A stretch of 46,083 nucleotides of DNA. It comes from a bacterium (GTDB lineage Bacteria > Bacteroidota > Bacteroidia > Bacteroidales > Muribaculaceae). Location: positions 1 through 46,083 of the forward strand of contig JAAVBX010000014.1 of assembly GCA_014802625.1 (NCBI GenBank), given 5' to 3'. How positions within the stretch are numbered: position 1 is the first letter of the stretch; every line of letters begins with the position of its first letter. Below the pieces are notes generated by a model. That model worked only from the letters and a program-made list of their open reading frames with translations. It had not been told where the DNA came from and made no database searches. A program made the translations under genes and the position numbers. Shown here one piece after another: positions 8,840-17,564 of this stretch.

Positions 8840-10897
8840 ATGATAAAGAAATATCTCGAAAAAACAGCTCTCCTCCGCATCGGCCTCCTCATCGCCGCCA
8901 CGGCCATCGTGCTTCTTATCGTGCCACGCGCCGACCATCAGAGCTATAACTACGAACTCAATCAGCCCTGGCGCTACCCGCTGCTGACGGCTGAATTCGA
9001 TACCCCTATCTTGCGCGACTCGACATCCATCCGGCAGATGCGCGACTCAATCGAGGCGAACTTCATTCCCTTCGCCCTCAACCACGACGACGCAATCAAC
9101 CAACAGCTCGAGAAACTCAACACCTCGATCCGACCCGACCTGTCAGTGCAGGAGGCGGCCGTGCTGACCCGGCTTGTCAGCGACACTTACAAGGATGGCG
9201 TAGCAAGTCCGGAGCTTTATCACCAGATCATGCGCGGTAATAACACGAAATATCGCATAATGACCCAGACTCCCGGGGAACCCTCCATGCTCCACACCTA
9301 CGAAGGGGCACACGCCCGCACACAGAAGCAGGCCTTCGACCATATCGACTCCCTTTACGCCGTATCGACCGGACATACAGGCCAGAAGTTGCCCGCCGGA
9401 GTGGCGCGCGCTCTCGGTAATGCCTTGACGCCCAACCTTACGGTCGACAGCGTCAATGATGAAAAGTATCGCACCCAGGAATACCTCAACGTCAATGGCG
9501 CCCTCGGTGTCATAAAGAAGGGACAACGAATAGTGGATCGCGGTGAAATCATCAACCAAAGGATTTTCACCAACCTCAACACATATCAGGAGATGTTGCA
9601 ATCACGCAACAACGATAATGTCTCCCATTCATATTTCTACATAGGGCAGGCTCTCTATATCCTCTGCATATGGATTATGCTCTATGTATTCCTCGCGCTG
9701 TATCGCCCGAAGTTCTACAACAATATCCGGCAGATGACATTCATGATGACGCTCATAACGCTATTTGTCGTCATCACCACGCTCGTATTTGAATTCAATA
9801 TGCAAGCCATCTACGTGATGCCCTTCGCCGCGATTCCGGTCATGGTCATGGTCTTCTTCGACTCGCGCACGGCAATGTTCGCGCTGCTGACCACGGTGCT
9901 GCTGACGGCTATAATCGCCACATATCAATTCCAGTTCATCGTGCTCGAACTTCTCTCCGGTCTGGCCGCCACCTACAGCATCAACCATCTCTCCAAACGC
10001 AGTCAGCTCCTCCGCACGGCAGCCATTACCCTGGTGGTATATTCCGTGCTTTATTTCGCCCTCGTGCTCGCCACCGACGGCGATCTCTCCAAATTCAATC
10101 CGGGAATGCTGCTGATGTTCGTCTTCAACTCGCTGATACTCTCATTCGCATATATCCTCATCCTGATCATCGAGAAGCTCTTCGGATTCACCTCCATGGT
10201 GACGCTGGTCGAGCTGTCGGATATCAACCATCCCCTTCTGCGCCGCCTCGCGGAAGAGGCGCCGGGCACCTTCCAGCATTCCATGCAGGTCTCCACTCTG
10301 GCAGCCGAAGCCGCCAGAGCCATAGATGCCAATACGCAGCTCGTGCGTACGGGTGCCCTGTATCACGACATCGGTAAAATGGAGAGCCCCATATTCTTCA
10401 CTGAAAACCAACATGGAATCAATCCTCATGCCGGGCTCAACCCCGAGACCTCCGCACGCAAGATCATATCCCACGTCACCGACGGTCTCGCCCTCGCCTC
10501 GAAATACAAGCTTCCGCAGGTAATCCGCAATTTCATCGCCGAACACCATGGCAAAGGCATCACCAAATATTTCTACAACACAGCCGTCAACGAACATGGA
10601 GCCGGCGATGTCGACCGTCATAAATTCGAATATCCAGGCCCGAATCCGCAATCTAAGGAGACTGCAATCCTCATGATGGCCGACTGCGTGGAAGCCGCCT
10701 CACGCAGCCTCAAAGATTATTCTCAGGAGAATATCGACCATCTCGTCGATAACCTGATCGACAGCCAGATTGCCGACGGGCTCCTTCGCGAATCTCCTCT
10801 CAGTTTCAAGGATGTGGAGACAATCAAAAAGACCTTCAAGAAGCGTCTCGCCACAATCTACCACACCCGAGTGGCCTATCCGACCATCAAAAAATAA
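8840..10897 (+). CDS. PgpH-like 7TM-HD phosphodiesterase, HDIG family
   Basis: A 685-residue inner-membrane protein. One N-terminal transmembrane helix (about residues 12-28) precedes an extracytoplasmic 7TMR-HDED-like region to about 265. Seven closely packed hydrophobic helices follow (270-450), then a cytoplasmic HD domain with His509-Asp510 in YHDIGKM and the later HH pair in AEHHGKG. This is the architecture of PgpH, which hydrolyses cyclic di-AMP in Firmicutes. That activity is inferred here by family. It follows the rel gene by 29 bases, so two nucleotide second-messenger enzymes probably share a transcript. Confidence 0.9.
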   Translation: MIKKYLEKTALLRIGLLIAATAIVLLIVPRADHQSYNYELNQPWRYPLLTAEFDTPILRDSTSIRQMRDSIEANFIPFALNHDDAINQQLEKLNTSIRPDLSVQEAAVLTRLVSDTYKDGVASPELYHQIMRGNNTKYRIMTQTPGEPSMLHTYEGAHARTQKQAFDHIDSLYAVSTGHTGQKLPAGVARALGNALTPNLTVDSVNDEKYRTQEYLNVNGALGVIKKGQRIVDRGEIINQRIFTNLNTYQEMLQSRNNDNVSHSYFYIGQALYILCIWIMLYVFLALYRPKFYNNIRQMTFMMTLITLFVVITTLVFEFNMQAIYVMPFAAIPVMVMVFFDSRTAMFALLTTVLLTAIIATYQFQFIVLELLSGLAATYSINHLSKRSQLLRTAAITLVVYSVLYFALVLATDGDLSKFNPGMLLMFVFNSLILSFAYILILIIEKLFGFTSMVTLVELSDINHPLLRRLAEEAPGTFQHSMQVSTLAAEAARAIDANTQLVRTGALYHDIGKMESPIFFTENQHGINPHAGLNPETSARKIISHVTDGLALASKYKLPQVIRNFIAEHHGKGITKYFYNTAVNEHGAGDVDRHKFEYPGPNPQSKETAILMMADCVEAASRSLKDYSQENIDHLVDNLIDSQIADGLLRESPLSFKDVETIKKTFKKRLATIYHTRVAYPTIKK

Positions 10898-10908
10898 TCC
10901 ATCTCCCC

Positions 10909-10943
10909 ACGCGCGAACAATCAAGCCGGGAGCGGCGCGTTTT
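10909..10943 (+). terminator. Possible weak terminator after the HD gene
   Basis: ACGCGC at 10909-10914 can pair with GCGCGT at 10935-10940 and is followed by TTTAACTTTAATTT. The stem is only six base pairs and the loop is long, so termination is uncertain. Confidence 0.3.
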
Positions 10944-11016
10944 AACTTTAATTTAGCAGATGTGTCAATATTTATGACGTCAACGACGTTTTAATGTATA
11001 TATAACCCATCCGCTT

Positions 11017-11556
11017 ATGATGATATTCCTCATAATATTAAGCGTCCTGCTCTGGATTGCATCTTTCCTGGCATTCCCCCGCAGGATTCTCGCAAGCCCG
11101 GCCCTCTCCTTCTGCGCGTTGCTCCTGCTGAGCATGGCCAAATACCCCGGTGGCTATCCGGTCGTGCCCCTATCGTCGGGGATGACAATCTCCTGGCTGA
11201 CCATCACCATTGTCGTGATGCTGATACTCATATTGCAGAACCCCGCTATCCGGCAGCAGAGCCGGGGCACATGGTATGTGCTGCTCGGGGCCCTCGCCGG
11301 AATGGCCGTCGGCCTGATGGCCTATACCTTCTCCGCCTCTCTCAATCTTCTCTACGGAATCATGATCGTCGCCACCGCCGTCGGGGCGGCCCTCGGACTC
11401 CTTATATTCAGCAATACCCCGGATGGAAGGCTTATCGCTCCCGGCTCGGGACATTTCTTCAAATATCTCCTCGCAAAGGGGTTCCCGGCCCTGATCACGG
11501 TGGCTCAGCTCGGAATCGCATGCGTTATCCTCATCGTCTCGCATCTCGTGGCCTGA
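11017..11556 (+). CDS. Five-helix membrane protein, unknown function
   Basis: I do not recognise a family. The 179-residue product is almost entirely hydrophobic. Segments near residues 2-20, 28-42, 57-73, 86-103, 109-128 and 155-177 could span the membrane, giving five or six helices. The loops are short and there is no signal peptide cleavage site, metal motif or large soluble domain. A double ATG begins the frame; the first (11017) is used. It lies between the PgpH-like gene and the DUF4919 gene on the same strand, with about 120 and 70 bases of spacing. A transcription start of its own is possible, but no clean TAnnTTTG is seen. Confidence 0.75.
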   Translation: MMIFLIILSVLLWIASFLAFPRRILASPALSFCALLLLSMAKYPGGYPVVPLSSGMTISWLTITIVVMLILILQNPAIRQQSRGTWYVLLGALAGMAVGLMAYTFSASLNLLYGIMIVATAVGAALGLLIFSNTPDGRLIAPGSGHFFKYLLAKGFPALITVAQLGIACVILIVSHLVA

Positions 11557-11628
11557 GAGCCTTGAGCGCTGATTATCAGTTTCCCGATATCACATCCACG
11601 ACACTCTGTCATAATTATTGAAAAATCT

Positions 11629-12606
11629 GTGAAAAAACTATTGTATATAGTCATTGCCGCCTTAATAGCATTCCCCGCTCTGGCGGCCACCTCCACGAAG
11701 AAGAACTCCTCGCGGAAAATAACTGTGGAGAAACCCGACTTTGCCCTTATCGAGCGAGAGACCCAGGATCCGAAGAGTGAATTCTATTTCCCGAAACTCA
11801 TCAAGATCTATAATCGCAACGACACCTCCATGACCCGGGAGCAGTATCGTCATCTATATCTCGGGTATCTTTTCCAGGAGGATTATGACCCATATCGCAC
11901 ATCCCCCTACAACAATCAATCCGACTCCGTGCTGACCATCGTGCGTGCCACGAAACAGCGTCTCGACGAAGTCTCCGACTCTCTGGCGAAACTCGTGAAG
12001 AGCAACACCATCTCCGCCCATGAGGCCGAGAAACAGAAGGAACGTCTCAAGACCCTGTATAAACGTCAGCTCCGTGAATTGGCCACTATTGTCGAACTCT
12101 CGCTCAAGGATAATCCCTTCGACCTGCGTCAGATGTCGGTGCTCGTCCACGCTTCCCAGGAGATGGGCAATGCCATGAAAGCCAAAATCTGGGAATACCG
12201 CCTTGAGAATATACTCGGCGCGATAAAGAGCACCGGCTCCGGCGAGGATATGGATAATGCTTTCTACGTCATCTATCCCATGCATGAATACAACATGATT
12301 CAGCTGTTGGGATACGAACCGACAGCCGTCGATTTCCCCGCCGAAGGTTTCGACTATATCTCCGTCAGACCTGAGGCCGATTCCAAACGCCGCATAGCCA
12401 AACCTGCCGAGGGATTCTATTTCAATGTGGCCAACCTCTCCAAACAGTATGAACTCAAGCATCCCGAGGAACCTGATTCATCAACACCGGCCACAGCCCC
12501 CGACCCCGACACGGGATATGACGATACCCCCGCCGATTATGACGATCTCCCGGCCGACGAGGAGCCGACAACCATCCTTTCACCCGATGAGATCCCTGCC
12601 GAATAA
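11629..12606 (+). CDS. Secreted DUF4919 domain protein
   Basis: A 325-residue exported protein starting with GTG; no ATG in frame would keep the signal peptide, which covers residues 1-20 (MKKLLYIVIAALIAFPALAA). The body is mostly helical and charged. Its blocks QYRHLYLGYLFQEDYDPYR and the later YVIYPMHEYNMIQLLGYE stretch match the Bacteroidota family DUF4919, of unknown role. The C-terminal 45 residues are acidic and rich in Pro, Asp and Thr, probably disordered. It is followed 49 bases later by the slyD-like gene. There is no lipobox, so a periplasmic location is more likely than membrane anchoring. Confidence 0.82.
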   Translation: MKKLLYIVIAALIAFPALAATSTKKNSSRKITVEKPDFALIERETQDPKSEFYFPKLIKIYNRNDTSMTREQYRHLYLGYLFQEDYDPYRTSPYNNQSDSVLTIVRATKQRLDEVSDSLAKLVKSNTISAHEAEKQKERLKTLYKRQLRELATIVELSLKDNPFDLRQMSVLVHASQEMGNAMKAKIWEYRLENILGAIKSTGSGEDMDNAFYVIYPMHEYNMIQLLGYEPTAVDFPAEGFDYISVRPEADSKRRIAKPAEGFYFNVANLSKQYELKHPEEPDSSTPATAPDPDTGYDDTPADYDDLPADEEPTTILSPDEIPAE

Positions 12607-12655
12607 AATAACTCTCTCCAAATAATTATAAAAATAACTCTAATAATTGCATATA

Positions 12656-13255
12656 ATGGAAAATAAAGAAATCGTAGGACCCGGTAAATTCGTTAAATAC
12701 GCCTACAAACTATACAGCGAACCTGACGGTGAACTCCTCTTCGAGACACCGGCGGATGCTCCCGATGAACTCGTCTACGGCGTCAGCCACGAGGTGGTGC
12801 CCGGACTCATCGCCGCAATAAAAGACCTCGCCGCCGGCGACAAATTCTCCGTCACACTCCCCCCGGCCGCAGCTTTCGGCGACCGTTATGACGACAATGT
12901 GGTGGAACTGGAGAAGGTGATTTTCGAACGTGACGGCAAGCTTGCCGACGAAGTGGTTGTGGGTGCCGAACTCCCCATGATGACTGCCGAAGGTTTCCGT
13001 ATCGTCGGGAAGGTGCTTGAAATAACGGATAAGACAATCAAGATGGATTTCAACCATCCCTTCGCAGGAAAAACCGTGAAGTATGAAGGTGAAATCGTTG
13101 AGGTGCGCGACGCCACCCCCGAGGAGCTCAAACCCGTAGGCGGATGCTGCTGCGGCCATGACCATTGTGGCGACGGCGGCTGCGGCGATCACTGCGGTGA
13201 CGGCGGTTGCGGCAACGATGACTCAAAGTCAGGTTGCTGCGGCGGATGCCATTAA
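12656..13255 (+). CDS. slyD: SlyD-type FKBP peptidyl-prolyl isomerase with Cys-rich metal tail
   Basis: A 199-residue cytoplasmic prolyl isomerase and chaperone. The FKBP fold is split by an IF (insert-in-flap) domain, as in SlyD: YAYKLYS and GVSHEVVPGLIAAI at the start, AAFGDRYDDN before the insert, and the closing MDFNHPFAGKTVKYEGEIVEV stretch in two parts. The last 35 residues are a Cys/His/Gly tail with two copies of HCGDGGCG plus several CC pairs, a likely nickel or zinc site, as known for SlyD. The frame extends upstream to a TTG at 12647, but the ATG at 12656 gives the family-like start. A terminator follows. Confidence 0.93.
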   Translation: MENKEIVGPGKFVKYAYKLYSEPDGELLFETPADAPDELVYGVSHEVVPGLIAAIKDLAAGDKFSVTLPPAAAFGDRYDDNVVELEKVIFERDGKLADEVVVGAELPMMTAEGFRIVGKVLEITDKTIKMDFNHPFAGKTVKYEGEIVEVRDATPEELKPVGGCCCGHDHCGDGGCGDHCGDGGCGNDDSKSGCCGGCH

Positions 13256-13308
13256 TCCCACAACCTCCGCTCCGAGCATAAATCCGACCATAAATATCTG
13301 ATATATAA

Positions 13309-13348
13309 GGAGGAAGAACCCTACATCAAGGATTCTTCCCCCTTTTTT
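13309..13348 (+). terminator. Rho-independent terminator after slyD
   Basis: GGAGGAAGAA at 13309-13318 pairs with TTCTTCCCCC at about 13333-13342, with one mismatch, and runs into six T residues. It separates slyD from the tRNA transcript. Confidence 0.75.
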
Positions 13349-13368
13349 ATAAAAAAATTCTATTTTTA

Positions 13369-13401
13369 TTTGGCATAATCCAAACTTTTTTCGTAACTTT
13401 G
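13369..13401 (+). promoter_or_regulatory. Promoter of tRNA-Tyr
   Basis: TTTG at 13369-13372 and TAACTTTG at 13394-13401 are separated by 21 bases, a close match to the Bacteroidota promoter. The tRNA begins 33 bases after the -7 box. Confidence 0.75.
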
Positions 13402-13433
13402 CATTGTCGAAACGCGAAAGCGACTTCCGACAC

Positions 13434-13516
13434 GGGCGAATACCAGAGTGGCCAAATGGGGCAGACTGTAAATCTGCTGGTTTATACCTTCGGTGGTTCG
13501 AATCCATCTTCGCCCA
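13434..13516 (+). tRNA. tRNA-Tyr (anticodon GTA)
   Basis: An 83-base class II tRNA. The acceptor arms GGGCGAA (13434-13440) and TTCGCCC (13509-13515) pair perfectly, with discriminator A13516. The anticodon stem GCAGA/TCTGC encloses CTGTAAA, giving anticodon GTA. The variable arm is long, as expected for Tyr, and the T arm GGTGG-TTCGAAT-CCATC is complete. No CCA is encoded (the next bases are CTCC), so it must be added after transcription. It is a single tRNA, with no second tRNA beside it. Confidence 0.95.
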
Positions 13517-13547
13517 CTCCATCAAAAAACAACAAGACAACTTCTTG

Positions 13548-13582
13548 AAAAAGGCGACTCCGTGAGGAATCGCCTTTTTCAT
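13548..13582. terminator. Terminator after tRNA-Tyr, usable from both sides
   Basis: AAAAAGGCGA at 13548-13557 pairs perfectly with TCGCCTTTTT at 13570-13579. CTCC and GGAA extend the stem partly. The A run and T run let it stop the tRNA transcript and the convergent minus-strand gene ending at 13613. Confidence 0.85.
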
Positions 13583-13612
13583 TATCTATTCTCAGGCATC
13601 CCTCGCCTAAGT

Positions 13613-14041
13613 TTATCTTCCCGCCTCGCGCCGGCGACGCATGATGATGTCATAAAATTCCTTCGGAAGCCTGACATTATAAAGATCTGCTGCCTCGTCA
13701 AACAACGGCGCGATCTCCTCAGCCTTGAATCCCGCTATCCCGCAGCCGATCCGCGTGACATAGAAGGTATTCTGGTCGCATTCCCGGGCAAATTCAATGA
13801 ATTGATCCACGTATGGCTTGATTGTCTCGACACCTCCCTGCATCGTCGGTATCGCGTAGCTCTGACCCTGCAGGCCCACTCCCTGCCCCATCACCGCTCC
13901 GAAATTCCTTACGGCCGCCCGTGCGGCTCCTCCGAGATGCCTCCCCTCCAGATTGCTACCGAACACAAATATATCATCCGGATCATCGAAATGATCGATA
14001 TGCTCCGGCGTAAACTTACGATTGTCGTTATCCATAGTCAT
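13613..14041 (-). CDS. Macro-domain-like protein, predicted ADP-ribose binding
   Basis: A 142-residue soluble protein. The stretch IFVFGSNLEGRHLGGAARAA (residues about 24-43), followed by GAVMGQGVGLQGQSYAIPT and later VTRIGCGIAGF, follows the order of glycine-rich loops in macro-like proteins of the A1S_2505 / phage-associated type. ADP-ribose or nucleotide binding is inferred from that resemblance. Two in-frame ATGs lie three bases apart; the longer form is used. It is downstream of pfkA with a 67-base gap containing a hairpin, so it may be co-transcribed or partly attenuated. It ends near a bidirectional terminator. Confidence 0.7.
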   Translation of the reverse strand: MTMDNDNRKFTPEHIDHFDDPDDIFVFGSNLEGRHLGGAARAAVRNFGAVMGQGVGLQGQSYAIPTMQGGVETIKPYVDQFIEFARECDQNTFYVTRIGCGIAGFKAEEIAPLFDEAADLYNVRLPKEFYDIIMRRRREAGR

Positions 14042-14053
14042 TATTTAATGAGT

Positions 14054-14087
14054 CTGCCCCGAACACGCTCTCACATATCCGGGGCAG
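14054..14087 (-). terminator. Hairpin between pfkA and the macro-like gene
   Basis: CTGCCCCG at 14054-14061 pairs perfectly with CGGGGCAG at 14080-14087. On the minus strand it is followed by ACTCATTAAATAA, which is not a real T run. It could be a weak terminator or a processing site. Confidence 0.4.
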
Positions 14088-14108
14088 AAAGTATCACATT
14101 CCTTATAA

Positions 14109-15089
14109 TCAGATCGAGAGACGACGGAGTGTCCCTAAAAGCTCCTGATTGATAGGTTTATCATTCTTGATGGCCTTGGTGAAGGGCACATAGACGATTT
14201 CATCGTTCTTGATACCGATCATCACATTGCGCTGGTCGTCCTGAAGGGCATCGATCGCCGCCGCACCCATACGTGAGGCCAGAATACGGTCGTGAGCCGT
14301 CGGGCTTCCGCCGCGCTGCAGGTGACCGAGAATCGACACGCGCACATCATATCCGGGATATTCCTCCTCCACACGCTGTGCCAGACCCATCGCTCCACCC
14401 GTGATCGGGCTCTCGGCGACGAGCACTATCGAGGAGTTCTTTGATTTGCGGAAACCGTTCTTGATAAGTTCGGCGAGCTGGTCGACCTGAGTCGAGATTT
14501 CAGGTATGATGGCTGCCTCGGCACCGGATGCGATAGCACCGTTGAGGGCGAGGAAACCGGCGTCACGCCCCATCACCTCGATGAAGAAGAGACGCTCGTG
14601 GGATGTAGCCGTGTCGCGTATCTTATCGACGCAATCCATGATTGTATTCAAGGCCGTGTCGTAACCGATCGTGGAGTCTGTGCCATACAGGTCGTTATCA
14701 ATCGTGCCGGGAAGGCCGATAATCGGGAAATTGAATTCATTGGCGAATATGCGCGCACCAGTCAGCGAGCCGTCGCCGCCGATCACCACCAGAGCGTCGA
14801 TCTCATGACGGCGCAGCACGTCGTAGGCACACTGGCGCCCTTCGGGCGTCTGAAACTCCTTGCAACGCGCAGTCTTCAGGATTGTGCCGCCACGCTGGAT
14901 TATATTGCTGACATTCTGTGTCGAGAATTCCTGGATTTCATCCGTGATCAGACCGCGATAACCACGATAGATGCCATATACACGATAGCCCGCATAGATA
15001 CCGGCACGCGTCACGGCGCGGATCGCCGCGTTCATTCCGGGCGCGTCGCCGCCCGACGTCAGAATTCCTATAGATTTAATCTTGTCCAT
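14109..15089 (-). CDS. pfkA: ATP-dependent 6-phosphofructokinase
   Basis: PFK converts fructose 6-phosphate and ATP to fructose 1,6-bisphosphate in glycolysis. The 326-residue length is that of bacterial PfkA. The nucleotide site GGDGS is at residues 104-108; Gly107 at the position that discriminates ATP from pyrophosphate enzymes indicates ATP use. The catalytic loop PGTIDND has Asp131. Further family blocks are SGGDAPGMN near the start, MGRDAGFLA, and [10 protein letters not shown]. It is transcribed divergently from the HAD gene, from a promoter at 15164-15195, leaving a 5' leader of about 70 bases. Confidence 0.97.
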   Translation of the reverse strand: MDKIKSIGILTSGGDAPGMNAAIRAVTRAGIYAGYRVYGIYRGYRGLITDEIQEFSTQNVSNIIQRGGTILKTARCKEFQTPEGRQCAYDVLRRHEIDALVVIGGDGSLTGARIFANEFNFPIIGLPGTIDNDLYGTDSTIGYDTALNTIMDCVDKIRDTATSHERLFFIEVMGRDAGFLALNGAIASGAEAAIIPEISTQVDQLAELIKNGFRKSKNSSIVLVAESPITGGAMGLAQRVEEEYPGYDVRVSILGHLQRGGSPTAHDRILASRMGAAAIDALQDDQRNVMIGIKNDEIVYVPFTKAIKNDKPINQELLGTLRRLSI

Positions 15090-15163
15090 ACTTATTGGGT
15101 TTTGATAATTATTCCTTTTTACTTCAGAGCCTGTAGCATAATAAAAATACCCTTTGCCTACTA

Positions 15164-15195
15164 CAAAGTTAACCTTTTATGCTGAAAAACACAAA
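15164..15195 (-). promoter_or_regulatory. Promoter of pfkA
   Basis: Read on the minus strand, TTTG (15192-15195) and TAACTTTG (15164-15171) are separated by 20 bases, a full match to the Bacteroidota promoter. Confidence 0.75.
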
Positions 15196-15204
15196 AAAAT
15201 TCGC

Positions 15205-15212
15205 TAAATTTG
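15205..15212 (+). promoter_or_regulatory. Probable -7 element of the HAD-ribF run
   Basis: TAAATTTG matches TAnnTTTG. No good -33 box lies 19-21 bases upstream, and the upstream DNA overlaps the divergent pfkA promoter, so the two promoters may compete. Confidence 0.5.
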
Positions 15213-15234
15213 AAGTTGGAAAAACATATTAGTT

Positions 15235-15945
15235 ATGACTCTTTGCAATCAAACCGCAATGTCCTCCATTCCTCATACGGAAGCAGAGCTTGCTGCCGTG
15301 CGTAACATCGTCTTCGACCTCGGGGGTGTCGTCATTGATCTCGCTCGTGATCAGGCGGTTGAGGCCCTGCAGGCTCTCGGCATGACCGATGCCGACCGTG
15401 TCCTCGGCCTTTACCGTCAGGAGGAGCCCTTCCTCGGTATAGAGACGGGACGCCTCCACGCCGGCGAATTCTTCGAGCTTCTGCGCCTCTCTTGTCCCGG
15501 CGCCAACGACCTGCAGCTGACCGAGGCTTTCAACCGCTTCCTCGTGGGCATCCCCGTGGAGCGGCTGCGCCGTCTGCGCGAACTCCGCGAGGCCGGGATA
15601 AAGATATTCGCCCTGTCGAACACCAACCCTATAATGTATAACAGCTGGATCGCCGAACATTTCCGGCAGGAGGGGCTCTCAATCAATGATTACTTCGACG
15701 GAATCGTGACATCTTTCCAAGAACTTTGCTGCAAACCCGACCTCCGGATTTTCCGCATCGTCCTCAACCGTTACGGTCTCAAGGGGGAGGAAACCCTGAT
15801 GCTTGATGACTCGGCCGCCAACTGCGAGGCCGCACGCCGCGCCGGTATGCTCGCCCTGCGCGTCGGCCCCACCCCCGACGATGATATGATTGCCCTGACA
15901 CAACGCTATCTCTCCGGAAATGATGACCCGACAATCAAATTCTGA
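15235..15945 (+). CDS. HAD-superfamily phosphatase, YihX-like
   Basis: A 236-residue cytoplasmic HAD hydrolase. Motif I is FDLGGVVIDL with nucleophile Asp28. The usual second Asp is replaced by Gly, as in the YihX type, which dephosphorylates sugar phosphates. Motif II is ALSNTNP, motif III the Lys in CCKPDLRIF, and motif IV LMLDDSAANC. The start is either the ATG at 15235 or the one at 15259; the second gives a more typical N-terminus. The 3' end overlaps ribF by 26 bases, indicating translational coupling. The substrate is unknown. Confidence 0.88.
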   Translation: MTLCNQTAMSSIPHTEAELAAVRNIVFDLGGVVIDLARDQAVEALQALGMTDADRVLGLYRQEEPFLGIETGRLHAGEFFELLRLSCPGANDLQLTEAFNRFLVGIPVERLRRLRELREAGIKIFALSNTNPIMYNSWIAEHFRQEGLSINDYFDGIVTSFQELCCKPDLRIFRIVLNRYGLKGEETLMLDDSAANCEAARRAGMLALRVGPTPDDDMIALTQRYLSGNDDPTIKF

Positions 15946-16840
15946 CGGGTGCCCTCAGGCTACGGCCATCACCGTCGGTACATTCGACGGTCTTCACCGG
16001 GGTCACATCGCCGTGCTCTCCTCACTCCGCGACGAATCGGCCCGACGTGACCTACGCCCGGTTGTCGTCACATTTCCCAATCATCCCCTCGACATCATCG
16101 CCCCGGAGCGTGCCCCGAAGCAGGTGATGAGCCCTGAAGAGAAAAGTGAACGCCTCAGGCAATATGGCGTCGAGATCATCATGCAGCCTTTCACCCGCGA
16201 GATGATGGGACAATCCGCCCGCGACTGGATGCGACATCTGCGCGATGATCTTCATGCGCGGCTGATAGTCATCGGCTACGACAACACCTTCGGCTCCGAC
16301 GGACGCTCCCTATCCTCCGACGATTACCGGGCCATCGGTCATGACCTCGGCCTTGAAGTCATCATCCCCCCCGTTGTGGAAGGTTGCTCAAGCTCCGCCG
16401 TGCGCCGTGTCGTCAATGAGGGAAAACTCGAAGAGGCGAACAATATCCTTGGATACCCGTTCACACTTTCGGGGAGAGTCATCAAGGGTGACCAAATCGG
16501 GCGCACAATCGGATTCCCGACCGCGAACCTGCAGTTGCCCGACCCCGACCGGCAACTTCTCCCCCCGTTCGGTGCCTATGTGGCGCGTGCGATTCTCCCT
16601 GACGGACGCTCTTTCGGCGCGATCACGAATATAGGAGTCAGACCCTCCGTCACCTCCGATCCCCGACTGCGCATAGAGACCCATATCCTCGACTTCGGAG
16701 AAGACCTCTACGGCCAAGGACTTTCGATTCAGCTTCTCAGGATGCTCCGTCGGGAATGCCGTTTCCCATCCATCGAGGCCCTGAAGGAAGCCATAGCCCG
16801 CGATAAAGCGGACGCTATCTCCTATCTGCGAAATCTTTAA
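15920..16840 (+). CDS. ribF: Bifunctional riboflavin kinase / FAD synthetase
   Basis: RibF makes FMN and then FAD from riboflavin. The N-terminal adenylyltransferase domain has GTFDGLHRGH at residues 20-29 and the CSSSAVR motif near 156-162. The C-terminal flavokinase domain has GFPTAN at 198-203 and PPFGAYVA. The 306-residue length is normal. A double ATG starts the frame inside the HAD gene. The upp gene follows 25 bases later. Its pathway partner ribH lies 4 kb downstream in a separate block. No FMN riboswitch is visible upstream. Confidence 0.95.
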   Translation: MMTRQSNSDGCPQATAITVGTFDGLHRGHIAVLSSLRDESARRDLRPVVVTFPNHPLDIIAPERAPKQVMSPEEKSERLRQYGVEIIMQPFTREMMGQSARDWMRHLRDDLHARLIVIGYDNTFGSDGRSLSSDDYRAIGHDLGLEVIIPPVVEGCSSSAVRRVVNEGKLEEANNILGYPFTLSGRVIKGDQIGRTIGFPTANLQLPDPDRQLLPPFGAYVARAILPDGRSFGAITNIGVRPSVTSDPRLRIETHILDFGEDLYGQGLSIQLLRMLRRECRFPSIEALKEAIARDKADAISYLRNL

Positions 16841-16865
16841 ATTTACTACTTAATCACGTTATTCC

Positions 16866-17519
16866 ATGAAAATCATCAATTTCGACGATACTCCCTCAAT
16901 CGTAAGCCGCTATATGCTGGAACTGCGCGACACCTCAATACAGCATGACCCGCTGAGATTCCGTACAAATCTCGACCGCATCGGCCAGATTATGGCATAT
17001 GAGATATCGCGCACTTTCGACTATCGCGAGGTCACCATACAGACACCCCTCGCGGAATGTATCTGCCGCGAGCCCGCCGACAACATCGTGCTCGCCACGA
17101 TACTGCGTGCCGGACTCCCCTTCCATCACGGATTCCTCAACTATTTCGACCGTGCCGAGAATGCCTTCGTCAGCGCATACCGCCGTTATAAGGAGAAGGG
17201 TGATTCTTTTGATGTGCTTATCGAATATCTCGCCTCCCCGTCAATCGAGGGGAAGACTCTTATAATCGTCGACCCGATGCTCGCCACCGGCTCAAGCATG
17301 GAACTCGCCTATAAGGCCCTCCTCTCGAAAGGCACTCCCGCCAAGATTCACATAGCCTCCGTCATCGCCTCTCAGGCGAGTGTCGATTACGTGGCGGCCC
17401 ACTTCCCGGAGGATACCACCCTTTGGGTCGGAGTGATCGATCCGGAGGTGAACGCCCATTCCTACATCGTGCCCGGTCTGGGGGATGCCGGCGACCTGGC
17501 TTATGGTCAGAAAGATTGA
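16866..17519 (+). CDS. upp: Uracil phosphoribosyltransferase
   Basis: Upp salvages uracil, forming UMP from uracil and PRPP in the cytoplasm. The 217-residue product has the PRPP loop VDPMLATGSS at residues 135-144 and the uracil-binding C-terminal block YIVPGLGDAGDLAYG, both diagnostic. The start ATG lies 25 bases after ribF. It sits between ribF and recF on one strand, with a 45-base gap before recF and no visible terminator. Confidence 0.96.
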   Translation: MKIINFDDTPSIVSRYMLELRDTSIQHDPLRFRTNLDRIGQIMAYEISRTFDYREVTIQTPLAECICREPADNIVLATILRAGLPFHHGFLNYFDRAENAFVSAYRRYKEKGDSFDVLIEYLASPSIEGKTLIIVDPMLATGSSMELAYKALLSKGTPAKIHIASVIASQASVDYVAAHFPEDTTLWVGVIDPEVNAHSYIVPGLGDAGDLAYGQKD

Positions 17520-17564
17520 TTTCATCCCCTGTTTAGATAGCACAGACCCGATTAATCCCATGCC

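Noticed and set aside
13493..14152. A 219-codon plus-strand frame opposite the macro-like gene
   Set aside because: It starts inside the tRNA and runs antisense to a gene with recognisable glycine-rich loops. No domain is seen.
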